The notes under the pieces were generated by a model. It was not told the origin of the DNA. It saw nothing but the letters and a program-made list of their open reading frames with translations, and did not search any database. Below are positions 1 to 8,059 of a stretch of 43,942 nt of DNA, one piece after another (position 1 is the first letter of the stretch; each line of letters starts with the position of its first letter). The position numbers and the translations under genes are program-made. The DNA is from Streptomyces sp. ISL-43. GTDB taxonomy: Bacteria; Actinomycetota; Actinomycetes; Streptomycetales; Streptomycetaceae. Where the stretch lies: the NCBI RefSeq assembly GCF_018614195.1, contig NZ_JAGGOT010000036.1, positions 1 to 43,942 on the forward strand. The letters run 5' to 3'.

Positions 1-13
1 TCGTGTCGCACAC

Positions 14-140
14 TGAGCACGGAAGTTGTCACCTGTGAGCTGCCCCGACCTTGCTCTCCGGGCTGGCGTGAGCACGATTGTTGTCACCGAAGGTGCATTG
101 TTCTTGTCACCTTGAGATCGTTTGCGGTCTTGCTGTCACC
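14..140 (+). repeat. Left-end TnsB-type binding repeats (four copies)
   Basis: Four direct 20-bp copies sit at 14-33 (TGAGCACGGAAGTTGTCACC), 69-88 (TGAGCACGATTGTTGTCACC), 92-111 and 121-140. All end in TTGTCACC or CTGTCACC, and the two outer copies match at 17 of 20 bases. The first pair is 35 bp apart, and the other gaps are 3 and 9 bp. Spaced end repeats of about 20-22 bp are the known form of TnsB binding sites in Tn7 relatives. TnsB binding itself is inferred. Confidence 0.8.
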
Positions 141-190
141 AGTACCGGAGATCGCCTACGCCGTACGCCGGGCTCCGCTTCTCTGAAGGG

Positions 191-1054
191 GTGGCGGAGC
201 TTCAGGGATCCGGCAGGGTACATGCCGGGGCGGCCGATGGTGCGGGGTGCAGGCCCTTGTGGTCGCATTCGTGCCGGTGGGATGACCTGCTGGTCCCCGT
301 CTCGCTCGGTGCCGGGCGGGATGGGCTCGACCTGGCCGAGGGCTGGACGCGCCGGTGGACGGCCACCTGGCGTCACGCCGGGGGCGACGTCATTTGTCCG
401 GTGGCCGACCTGGCAGCCGCTCCAGTCGCCAGGCTGGGGCCGATGCGCGGCTTCACCTGGAGGCGGGACCAGCGTCATCGCCCCGGGCTGGAGTACATGG
501 TCAGTACGGGGCGTCTGCACGGTTTCGAAAGCTTGGAGGAGGCCGGGCTGCTGCTGGCCCTGGACTTCGCCGGCCATGTGACCGAAGTTCTCTCGCAGCC
601 GCTGCGGCTGAAGTTCCGTACGGCTGCCGGTTGGCGCAAGCACACCCCGGACTTCCTCGCGATCAGCCGCCTGGGCATCTGGCTGATCGACGTCCGGCCC
701 GCGGACTTGATCCAGGAGGAGGACCGGGAGTCCTTTGCGGCGACGGCCGAGGCGGCGCTGACCTGTGGCTGGCACTACACGGTGGCAGCGGGGTGGAGGC
801 CACATGTGCTGATGTCGGTGGACGAGATGTCGTCGCGGCGGCGGCCGCTGGCGGACCCGCTGGGTGTTCAGACGGGCCTGTTCGCCGGGGCGGGCGAGGG
901 CTTGACCTTTGGGGAGATCGCGGCGGGCAGCGCGTTCGAACCGGTCGCGCGGGCTCATCTCCTCCATTTGCTCTGGCACCGCCGTCTTGGTGTCGATCTG
1001 AACCAGCCGCTCGCGGACCGCTCGACGGTTGTACTCGGATCGGAGCGTTCATGA
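191..1054 (+). CDS. tnsA: TnsA-like transposase endonuclease subunit
   Basis: This is the TnsA-type nuclease that cuts the 5' strand at transposon ends and acts as a heteromer with TnsB. From the GTG at 191 it is 287 aa. The core reads FESLEEAGLLLALDF (~112-126), then SQP, then HTPDF with the predicted catalytic Asp at ~154, then LIDVRP at ~165-170. This is the PD-(D/E)xK pattern of TnsA (E...TPDF...ExK), but the last motif is D-x-R, not E/Q-x-K. The start is uncertain: TTG at 122 lies inside the end repeats, so it is rejected; GTG 191 has GAAGGG directly before it; TTG 257 is also possible. Its TGA overlaps the tnsB ATG (ATGA at 1051-1054), so the two are translationally coupled. An N-terminal ~80 residues of unknown role precede the nuclease core. 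Confidence 0.82.
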   Translation: MAELQGSGRVHAGAADGAGCRPLWSHSCRWDDLLVPVSLGAGRDGLDLAEGWTRRWTATWRHAGGDVICPVADLAAAPVARLGPMRGFTWRRDQRHRPGLEYMVSTGRLHGFESLEEAGLLLALDFAGHVTEVLSQPLRLKFRTAAGWRKHTPDFLAISRLGIWLIDVRPADLIQEEDRESFAATAEAALTCGWHYTVAAGWRPHVLMSVDEMSSRRRPLADPLGVQTGLFAGAGEGLTFGEIAAGSAFEPVARAHLLHLLWHRRLGVDLNQPLADRSTVVLGSERS

Positions 1055-3321
1055 GCACCGCTCGCGCACTGGATCTGTCCGTCGGTGCCGGGGTGGTGCT
1101 CGACGATGTGGAGTGGACCGTTGAACTGCGTGAACCGCATCTCGGGCGGGTGCAACTGGTGGGGCCGGACGGTTCCCGGCAACGACTGACCTTCCACTTT
1201 CTCGCCAACCACAGGCATTGCCGTGCCTCTTCCCGAACCTCGGCGTCGGGGGCGAGCCGGGGCCGACAGCCAGCGTCGGCAGGGGACTTGGACCCTGGTA
1301 AGCGCCGACTGGCCGAGCTACGCGCGGCCCACTTGCTGGAAGTGAAGACTGGGTTCCGCAGTGGGGATCCGCTGCGGCCAGGGCCGGGCGAACCGAAGCC
1401 CGAGTACGACCCCGAGGCGACCACGCTGACGCAGCGGCGGATGGCGAAGGTCGCTGAGCTCAAGGCCCTGGCTAGCCAGGAGGCGAGGATGCTCGGCCTC
1501 GCCGAGGTGGGCTACCGCACCCTGATCCGCTGGGAGAAGAGCCGCAGCCGCTTCGGGCTGGTCGGCTGCGCGGACGACCGCTGGCTGCGCAAGAGCGGCG
1601 GGCATCCGAGCATCAGCGAGGAGGTCCGGGAGGCGATCTTCGCGGTGAGGGCCGAGACCCTGCACCGTTCGCGGGTGGACGGCCGCACTCGGGAGGCCAT
1701 GGTTCATCAGTACGTACGCGAGACCTTCGGGCCGGACGTCGCGGTCCCCGGCTATCACACGCTGCTGAGGGTCTGGAAGGAGTGGTTCGGCCCAGGTGGG
1801 GCCCGCCAGCGCTATGCGCGGTCGGCAGAGCTGCCCACCAAAGCGGGGCACGTGGTGGTCCACCGTCCCGGGCAGGTGGTGGCGCTGGACACCACGGTGC
1901 TACCGGTCATGGTCCGTGAGAGCGTGTTCGGCGACCCGGTGAAGGTCCATCTCACCCTCGCCATAGACGTCTACACGCACTCGCTCTGCGCGTTCCGGCT
2001 CACGCTGGTCTCAGACACCTCGGTGGATGTGGCGATGCTGCTGCGGGACGTGATGCTGCCGCTGCCGATGCGGGCGGACTGGGGCGAGGAGATGGAATGG
2101 CCCTATCCCGGACTGCCCGCCGCGGTGGTGGCGGAGTTCGCAGGCCACGAGGTCGCCGGGCTGCCGTTCTTCGCTCCGGAGACAGTGACGACCGACCACG
2201 GGTCGGTCTACCGAAACCACCACCTCGTCGACGTCCAGCGCGTGCTCGGATGCAACATCCTTCCCTCCCGTGTCTTGCGTCCCACGGACAAGCAGGTCGT
2301 GGAGAGAGCCTTTGGCAGTATCCGGTCCCTGCTGTTCGAGCAGCTGCTGGGCTACACCGGGGTGGACGTCGCCGACCGCGGAGCCGACCCGGAGGGCGAT
2401 GCGACGTGGACCATCGAGGAGATGGAACACCTGATCGGGACCTGGATCGTTCAGGTGTGGCAGCAGCGCCGCCTGGGCCAGCATGCTCCGAGCTGGGACC
2501 CGGGAGGGGACCACAGTCCGAACTCGCTGTTCGCTGCCTCCTTCGCCCAAGGCGGCTTCGCGATGGAGATCCCCTCGCCTGAGCTCTACTACCAGTTGCT
2601 GCCCGAACACTCGGTGACGAGGATCCATGGCCGGCGCGGGGTGAAAGTCCGCGGACTTTGGTACGACGGCCCGGCTTTGGACCCCTACCGTGACCAGAGG
2701 TCCACCCGAGGCGGCAAACGTAAGTGGCAGTGGGTCATCCACCGGGAACCACGCGACCGCCGCACGGTGTTCTTCCAGGACCCGCTCTCCCACGAGTGGC
2801 ATCCGCTGAGCTGGACGGGGCTGCCACCGGAGGGAAAGGTGCCGGCCTTCGGCGATGCCCGAGTGCGTGACCTCTTGCAGCGTGCGGAGAGAGCCGGTCT
2901 GAAGCCAAAGGCTGATGACGAACTCCTTCCCCTGCTTCTGGATTTGATCGGTTTGCGGACACCGGTCAGGCAGTGGCCCACCCGCCTGAAGAAGTCCCAG
3001 CGCACCGAGTACGCCCGTGATGTCACACAGGCCAAGGCGGCAGCTACCGACCGGCTTGCCGCCGCACGAAGCGAGGAGAAACCCGCCGTCCGGGCGGCGG
3101 GGGACACGGTCGTCCATCTGCACTGGCCGGATCAGGCCCGGCAGGCCGCCGAGAGTCTGGATGCCGAGCGCCGTCGGCGCCGGGAACAGGTCGGGCCGTC
3201 CCGGCCCGCACTGCCGCCCCCGCTGGGGGCCAGCTACCGCAAGGGAAACTTGTTCATCCTCCCCGATGACGACGAGAGCGACACGGCCGAGCCGGGCCCG
3301 GTTCCGGAAGGAGAGGACTGA
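1051..3321 (+). CDS. tnsB: TnsB-like DDE transposase
   Basis: TnsB recognises the end repeats and joins the 3' ends to target DNA. The protein is 756 aa, in the size range of the TnsB/Mu-A family. The integrase core is clear: D280 in VVALDTT, D382 in VTTDHGS and E418 in DKQVVERAF. The last two are separated by exactly 35 residues (DD35E). The N-terminal ~270 residues hold helical DNA-binding-like regions (YRTLIRWEKS, GYHTLLRVWKEW). The C-terminal part after ~560 contains a Mu-type beta-barrel-like stretch, then a charged tail (~700-756) rich in Arg and ending in an acidic segment, which in family members contacts TnsC. The reading frame stays open upstream of 1051, but the ATG overlapping the tnsA stop is the sensible start. 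The tnsC gene begins two bases after the stop. Confidence 0.93.
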   Translation: MSTARALDLSVGAGVVLDDVEWTVELREPHLGRVQLVGPDGSRQRLTFHFLANHRHCRASSRTSASGASRGRQPASAGDLDPGKRRLAELRAAHLLEVKTGFRSGDPLRPGPGEPKPEYDPEATTLTQRRMAKVAELKALASQEARMLGLAEVGYRTLIRWEKSRSRFGLVGCADDRWLRKSGGHPSISEEVREAIFAVRAETLHRSRVDGRTREAMVHQYVRETFGPDVAVPGYHTLLRVWKEWFGPGGARQRYARSAELPTKAGHVVVHRPGQVVALDTTVLPVMVRESVFGDPVKVHLTLAIDVYTHSLCAFRLTLVSDTSVDVAMLLRDVMLPLPMRADWGEEMEWPYPGLPAAVVAEFAGHEVAGLPFFAPETVTTDHGSVYRNHHLVDVQRVLGCNILPSRVLRPTDKQVVERAFGSIRSLLFEQLLGYTGVDVADRGADPEGDATWTIEEMEHLIGTWIVQVWQQRRLGQHAPSWDPGGDHSPNSLFAASFAQGGFAMEIPSPELYYQLLPEHSVTRIHGRRGVKVRGLWYDGPALDPYRDQRSTRGGKRKWQWVIHREPRDRRTVFFQDPLSHEWHPLSWTGLPPEGKVPAFGDARVRDLLQRAERAGLKPKADDELLPLLLDLIGLRTPVRQWPTRLKKSQRTEYARDVTQAKAAATDRLAAARSEEKPAVRAAGDTVVHLHWPDQARQAAESLDAERRRRREQVGPSRPALPPPLGASYRKGNLFILPDDDESDTAEPGPVPEGED

Positions 3322-3322
3322 G

Positions 3323-4588
3323 ATGGCAGACGGTCAGAGCGGGCCACAGGACGGTGTCGTCCCGTTCCTTCGGTTCGGCCCCTCGCCGAACCGCGTGACC
3401 CATGAGGGATTCCAGCGGTGGCGCCAGACGCGAGGAACGTTCATCCCGGCCCCGAGACTCTCGCTGGATCAGTACCGGGCCATGAGCCCGCGCAAGCGGG
3501 GTCTGCACGACCTGCACCGCGCGGCCACCCACGTGAACCTGCGGATGCAGGAGACGCCAATGAGCGCGCAGGTCACCGCGCTGATGAGGTCGCGGATTCA
3601 GAACAACGCGCTGAAGCAGACTCCCGGCACACGAGACGGCCTGATGATCAACGGCGGTGGCTATCAGGGCAAGACGGAGACGGCTTGCGAGACGGCCGCC
3701 GAGTTCGAGGACTTCTGGCGTGACCTGCACCACCAGCTCAACCCGAACGCGATCCCCGGCACCCGAGACCTGTTCCTGCCGGTGGCCTACTGTCAGACGC
3801 CGGTCAAGGCCACTCCGAAGGGGCTGTGCGAGGCCATTCTGGACTTCTACGGTGCCCCGCACGCCAAGACCCTGCGGGGGCTGATCCGCAACGTCCGTGA
3901 ATCCCTGCACGCACACTGCACGACCGCGCTTCTGCTTGACGACATCACGCGTCTGAAAATGCACCGCGAGGACGACCAGGACACCCTCGATCTCATCCGC
4001 GACCTGATGAGCCTGAACGTCACTCTCATCCTCATCGGCGTCAACATCCCCGGCTCCGGGCTTCTGCGGGAGGGACGCCACGACCCGCGCACCGGGCAGA
4101 TGGTGATGTCTCCTGCCAAGCGCGGAAAGAGCTACAACGACGAGGCGGCCACCCAGACCGAGCGCCGCTTCGACATGATCAACCTCAACCCGTTCCACTA
4201 CGACACCCCCCACGGCATCGCCGCCTGGGTCAACCACCTCGCCGGAGTCGAGGACCAGCTGCGGCTCTTCCACGCTGTGCCGGGGATGCTCACCGACGGC
4301 ACGATGCCCGAGTACCTGTTCCGCCGTACCGAAGGCATCGTTGGACTACTGAAACGGCTCATCGAAGACGGCTGCACCAAGGCCATGGAGAACGGCCAGG
4401 AGATCCTGACCGTCAACCTGCTCGACGAGATCCCCATCAACCTCGGCAACATCCCCGGACGGGATGCCGGCTCCGGAGAGATCCCGGTGCTGGAGGACGA
4501 GGCGAAAGCCGCACCGTCCAAGCGCCGTAAACGTGGCCGCAATACCGTCTTCGACGACCAGGGCGGTCACTCGGCAGCCGATGCCTGA
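3323..4588 (+). CDS. tnsC: TnsC-like AAA+ ATPase
   Basis: TnsC is the ATP-dependent adaptor that assembles on target DNA and connects the TniQ target selector to the TnsAB transposase. It is 421 aa. The P-loop is GGGYQGKT at 111-118, a glycine-rich Walker A of the TniB/TnsC type. Walker B is LLLDD at 203-207. A sensor-1-like segment follows (TLILIGVNIPG). The C-terminus (~398-408) is basic (KRRKRGR). Start: ATG 3323 is preceded by GGAAGGAG at 3305-3312, within the end of tnsB, and is separated from the tnsB stop by one base. Its last eight bases overlap the first tniQ. The gene order tnsA-B-C-tniQ is that of Tn7 relatives. Confidence 0.92.
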   Translation: MADGQSGPQDGVVPFLRFGPSPNRVTHEGFQRWRQTRGTFIPAPRLSLDQYRAMSPRKRGLHDLHRAATHVNLRMQETPMSAQVTALMRSRIQNNALKQTPGTRDGLMINGGGYQGKTETACETAAEFEDFWRDLHHQLNPNAIPGTRDLFLPVAYCQTPVKATPKGLCEAILDFYGAPHAKTLRGLIRNVRESLHAHCTTALLLDDITRLKMHREDDQDTLDLIRDLMSLNVTLILIGVNIPGSGLLREGRHDPRTGQMVMSPAKRGKSYNDEAATQTERRFDMINLNPFHYDTPHGIAAWVNHLAGVEDQLRLFHAVPGMLTDGTMPEYLFRRTEGIVGLLKRLIEDGCTKAMENGQEILTVNLLDEIPINLGNIPGRDAGSGEIPVLEDEAKAAPSKRRKRGRNTVFDDQGGHSAADA

Positions 4589-5828
4589 CGCCAGCCTCCG
4601 GCCCCTGCCACGCAGCCTCGACCCGCTGGAGGACGAGTCCCTTCACGGCTACCTCCTCCGGCTTGCGCACCGGCTTGGCACCTCACCAGCGGAGATCGCG
4701 GCCCGTACGGGGCTGGTGCCTGCGACCGTGGACAGAGGTACACGCCGCATTCCCATGGGCCTCCTGCGCAACCTCGACGATCAGCGGCTCGGCGTGCTCG
4801 CGCGCACGACGAACCTCACACCCGAGGAGGTTCGGCGGCTGCTGACCGCTCCTCTGGGCAGCCGCTACGGACCGCTGAACTCCAGCCTGTTGGCAAAGAC
4901 CCGGACTCTGGCGGGCATGCTCCACAACAACAGCTGGATTCTCACACGCGCGACCCGGTACTGCCCTACGTGCCTGGCAGGCAACGGCTCCGAGGTCGAA
5001 GAGCGCCACGGTGGCGCTTGGCGGCGGTCGTGGCGGCTGCCGCCCGTCTTTGCCTGCCTGCGGCACGAACGGCTCCTCTTGAACGGGTGTCCCCACTGTG
5101 GGCAGGACGTCAACACCACACGCACGGGTGGCCTGATCGCTCGCGGTCACGAAGCAGGGCTTCATCCCGCTCGGTGCCGGGCCACGGCTCCCGGCACCCG
5201 GACGGTTTGCGGCGCAAGGCTGGCCGGCGCCGGCGTGGACCGTGCTCCGCAATCACCCGCCACGGTTGCGGCTCTGCTGAGACTTCAGTACCACTTCGAC
5301 AACCTGCTGGCGCCGGACGGTCCGACGTGGGCGGGCAGCTTCGGATGGAGAATCCCAGCGGCCCAGTACTTCATCGATCTCCGGGCCCTGAGCGGGCTGA
5401 TCTTCATGACGTGGCCACAAGCGCGCGACCTGACGGAGACGACGGCCCTGGCCGCGCTCGTCGACCGGGAAGCCGCGCGGCGACATGTCGCATTCGCCAA
5501 GTCCCGGGCCCCGATCGGCAAGCAACGCCGGGCCTCGCACCACTTCAGCGATCCGTCGGCGGATCCGGTCGTCGCCGGAGCGGTGTTCGGCATTGCGGCA
5601 CGGCTGCTGTCGGCCCCCGATGAGACCGCGGGCCACGAGGCCATGGCCCCGATCATCGCCCGGACCAGGGGAGTGGAGAACGTGGTGGGATACCAGCTCC
5701 GCGCCCTGAACGGCTTGTCCCGGTCGGCGAGTGTAGTGCTCCTCGCCGTACGGCAGGACAAGGGCGCGTTCGCGCGCATGGGCCAGCGCATCCAAGCCCA
5801 GGGGCTCAGCCGAGTGGATACGGCATGA
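4581..5828 (+). CDS. tniQ: TniQ/TnsD-family target selector 1
   Basis: TniQ-family proteins choose the insertion target, by direct DNA binding (TnsD) or through a partner, and recruit TnsC. This copy is 415 aa. The N-terminus has the TniQ hallmark PLPRSLDPLEDESLHGYLLR (7-26) followed by LAHRLGTSP. The zinc-binding module is C128-x2-C131, C159-x2-H162 and C170-x2-C173, with WRLPPVFAC in front of the second pair. The C-terminal ~200 residues are helical and probably carry the DNA-binding specificity. The start at ATG 4581 overlaps tnsC by eight bases, so it belongs to the tns operon. A second TniQ at 8843-10138 is a clear paralogue with the same motifs in the same order. Which of the two directs chromosomal insertion cannot be told from sequence. 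Confidence 0.9.
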   Translation: MPDASLRPLPRSLDPLEDESLHGYLLRLAHRLGTSPAEIAARTGLVPATVDRGTRRIPMGLLRNLDDQRLGVLARTTNLTPEEVRRLLTAPLGSRYGPLNSSLLAKTRTLAGMLHNNSWILTRATRYCPTCLAGNGSEVEERHGGAWRRSWRLPPVFACLRHERLLLNGCPHCGQDVNTTRTGGLIARGHEAGLHPARCRATAPGTRTVCGARLAGAGVDRAPQSPATVAALLRLQYHFDNLLAPDGPTWAGSFGWRIPAAQYFIDLRALSGLIFMTWPQARDLTETTALAALVDREAARRHVAFAKSRAPIGKQRRASHHFSDPSADPVVAGAVFGIAARLLSAPDETAGHEAMAPIIARTRGVENVVGYQLRALNGLSRSASVVLLAVRQDKGAFARMGQRIQAQGLSRVDTA

Positions 5829-5891
5829 AGGAACCATCAGACGAGTGAGTGGCACCAAGATCGAAGCGAGCTCTCGTCGACCGCCCCGCGA

Positions 5892-6656
5892 TCAGCGCAG
5901 TCCCAGCATCCGACGAATGGCCGAGTCCGATCCGGATTGCCTGGGCACCGCCGGGCCGCCGGCCGAACGGAGGGTTTCCTCTGCGATGCGAGCACGGCCC
6001 TTCGCCTCTGGCGGCGGGGCGAGAGTGATCCCGGCGTTCGTAAGGATTCCCAGGTCCAGGTTCCAGGCGATATGCGAGCGCTTCTCCCACAGCGCGAAGG
6101 CGGACCTGACGTGCTGGCGGGCCTGTGACTCGCTCATCCTGGTGACCTTCACCAGATGCGCGAAGGCCTGCGCCTCAATCCCGCGGACCTGCGCATAGCC
6201 GAAGTGCGTGACCGTGTGGCAGTCGGTGCACAGGCAGATCAGCCGCTTGAGGGTCTGTACGCGTGTCGTGTCGTCGAAGATCCACCGCTCGTGGGCCTCC
6301 AGCCACCGCTTGGCCTCACGGTCCTCGGCGGCCCCGCAGATCTCGCAGCGCTGCCCGGCCCGCGTCGTGATCATGCGACGGAGGCGTTCCCAGTCCCTCT
6401 TCTCCACGCAGGAGCGGACGTTGGTGAACCAGCAGGTGCTGGGCACCAGGTCAACGAAGAGACCACTGCCGAGGCCCCGGTCCTCACCGGGCAGCAGGTC
6501 GGGGACATCCGGGGCAGGCGCCCACCGCTGAAGCTCCGCAATCCCGCCGCGGGGCGCATACCAGCGCTTGGCGGCAGGATCCCAGCGTGCCCCGCCCTTC
6601 TTCGCCTCGTCCTTCTCAGCAAAGGGAACGTCTAACCAGATCCGTTCAACTGCCAT
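5892..6656 (-). CDS. DUF5710 / HNH-like zinc protein (cargo)
   Basis: The protein is 254 aa. Residues ~5-35 (WLDVPFAEKDEAKKGGARWD...RWY) match the DUF5710 signature, a small domain often found attached to DNA-processing proteins. A second module reads C104-x2-C107, then LEAHE with H122, then C143-x2-C146-H147 and H151. This is laid out like an HNH nuclease with a treble-clef zinc site, although the middle Asn is not obvious. The C-terminal ~90 residues show no recognisable motif. I chose ATG 6656 because GAGGGG lies five bases upstream; GTG 6662 would add two residues. It is convergent with the first tniQ, 63 bp apart. Nuclease activity is inferred; a role in defence or in processing element DNA is speculative. 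Confidence 0.7.
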   Translation of the reverse strand: MAVERIWLDVPFAEKDEAKKGGARWDPAAKRWYAPRGGIAELQRWAPAPDVPDLLPGEDRGLGSGLFVDLVPSTCWFTNVRSCVEKRDWERLRRMITTRAGQRCEICGAAEDREAKRWLEAHERWIFDDTTRVQTLKRLICLCTDCHTVTHFGYAQVRGIEAQAFAHLVKVTRMSESQARQHVRSAFALWEKRSHIAWNLDLGILTNAGITLAPPPEAKGRARIAEETLRSAGGPAVPRQSGSDSAIRRMLGLR

Positions 6657-6825
6657 GGACACCCCTCTAGTTATCTCCGAGCTTCTGGTGGCGAGATTAA
6701 CGAACGAAGCCCCACCTGGAGTGTCCTTCAGGGTTACCGCTATCGACCTTGTCGCCGATCACGAAATTGGCTGAGCAGTGCGGGACACTGACATCTGGTT
6801 GTGGCCTTGATCGAGGGGGAGGCTC

Positions 6826-7152
6826 GTGGTCGAGCTGCGTGCTGAAGCGGTCCGGTGGGTGGACGACGAGCCGTTTCCGGGTGTGGTGGAGGTCCGATTC
6901 ACGGATGCTGCGGGGTGCCGGTGGTCGCTGGTCGACAAGGCTCCTATCTTCGACGCCCAGGGTGCCTTGGGCCCGGATTCCGCTTATCCGCTGGAGGTCA
7001 GCGTCGCCTGCGTGATCATCGGATCGGCCAGGCTCCCGGAGGATGGCGAGCTTGTCACGGTCTCCACCACGCCCCATGGTGTCGCGGCCACGGACGGGCG
7101 GGACGAGTTCACCGTTCGGTGTGACCAGCTCACCTGCAGAGGGCAAGCGTGA
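6826..7152 (+). CDS. Hypothetical protein, first of a coupled pair (cargo)
   Basis: A 108-aa protein with GTG start at 6826 and a strong GAGGGGGAGG ribosome site at 6813-6822. It contains alternating beta-type segments (VRWVDDEPFPGVVEVRFTDA, CRWSLVDKAPIF) and no signal peptide or membrane segment. The fold looks like a small beta protein. Its stop overlaps the next gene's start by four bases (GTGA at 7149-7152), so the two are probably translated together. I do not recognise a named family. The final part is Cys-containing (CDQLTC). Confidence 0.7.
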   Translation: MVELRAEAVRWVDDEPFPGVVEVRFTDAAGCRWSLVDKAPIFDAQGALGPDSAYPLEVSVACVIIGSARLPEDGELVTVSTTPHGVAATDGRDEFTVRCDQLTCRGQA

Positions 7153-7712
7153 GCATGCAGCGGTGGAGCTATCGCTACGTCGGACCAGCCGAGTTGAGGA
7201 GTCTTGTCCGGCCGGACGGCGAGGGTCGGAGCATGCGTTTGCCGGCCGACTTCAACGAGTGGGTTGCGACTCGGACGGTGGAGGAGTTGGCCGAGCCCTT
7301 CACCTTCGTTGTCGATGCGGCTGGAGTACTAAGGCTCGCGCCGCGTCGCAGTGAGCATGTGGTGTGTGCTTCTGGAGAAGTGGTCCGGAGTGCTGGTGAG
7401 ATCAGCTTCAGCGAGGAGTCCGGGAGTTGGGCGGTCGACGAGGTCAGCAATCAGTCGACCGGTTACTGCCCGGACGTTAGCTCCTGGTCAGTTGTCGCAA
7501 AGGCCCTGGACCAGGCCGGAATCGTCCGCCCATCCGGCTTCACGCACGAGGTCGTCTTCCGACGCTGCCCCGCCTGCCAGCAGCTTAACGTCGTGCGCGA
7601 GGGGGACTTCGTCTGCGTCTTCTGCGACGAGGCCTTGCCGCGGGAGTGGAACGTGGACCGGCCCGGATGCGCTGGCACCGCCCACGTCCGCCGTCCCCAT
7701 GGGCAATCGTGA
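7149..7712 (+). CDS. Hypothetical protein with zinc ribbon, second of pair (cargo)
   Basis: A 187-aa protein starting at GTG 7149, overlapping the upstream gene by four bases. It opens with MQRWSYRYVGPAEL and has a central WAVDEVSNQSTGYCPDVSSW segment. It ends in a CPAC...CVFC ribbon (~145-165) that probably binds zinc. Similar stand-alone proteins with the motifs STGYCP and FRRCxxC...NVVRxGDF occur widely in actinomycetes and lack a known function. That family statement is from memory and unverified. Coupling to the 108-aa protein suggests they work as a unit. Confidence 0.72.
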   Translation: MSMQRWSYRYVGPAELRSLVRPDGEGRSMRLPADFNEWVATRTVEELAEPFTFVVDAAGVLRLAPRRSEHVVCASGEVVRSAGEISFSEESGSWAVDEVSNQSTGYCPDVSSWSVVAKALDQAGIVRPSGFTHEVVFRRCPACQQLNVVREGDFVCVFCDEALPREWNVDRPGCAGTAHVRRPHGQS

Positions 7713-7775
7713 CCGCTGACAGGCCTACACGCGAACGTGCTCGCGCTCGTATGGGCCGTCGTTGGAACACCCGGT

Positions 7776-8042
7776 TCAGTCCCGGTCGTCGAGCCCGAGA
7801 CCTTCCGGCAGCTCGCGCAGGGCCTGGCGACGGGCAGGGCTGGGTTCTTGGTCGGCGAGGTCGTGCCACAGGGCAGTGAGCCGGTCGCGGTCTGACTCGA
7901 TCAGGTGACCGAGGGTATGGGCGCTGTCTTCGAACCAGCGCGTGGCGACATCCGGGGGAACGTCCTCGTCATCGCTGAGGTCGATGCTGATCACAAGGTC
8001 GGCGAGGGCCTTGGCCAGGATTTGGATGAGCTCGTCGGGCAC
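7776..8042 (-). CDS. Small acidic hypothetical protein (cargo)
   Basis: Starting at GTG 8042 the protein is 88 aa: helical, acidic, with no cysteines or membrane segment. I chose this start because GGAAGGAGA lies just upstream on the minus strand; the open frame runs further but overlaps the preceding gene. It follows that gene (8060-8719) by 17 bp on the same strand, so the two form a pair. Function unknown. The size and acidity resemble small partner or immunity proteins, but nothing in the sequence proves that. Confidence 0.6.
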   Translation of the reverse strand: MPDELIQILAKALADLVISIDLSDDEDVPPDVATRWFEDSAHTLGHLIESDRDRLTALWHDLADQEPSPARRQALRELPEGLGLDDRD

Positions 8043-8059
8043 GGTCTCTCCTTCCCCGG

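Noticed and set aside
355..1050. Upstream extension of the tnsB reading frame
   Set aside because: It overlaps tnsA entirely in another frame and lacks protein-like composition; the ATG at 1051 overlapping the tnsA stop fits family proteins.
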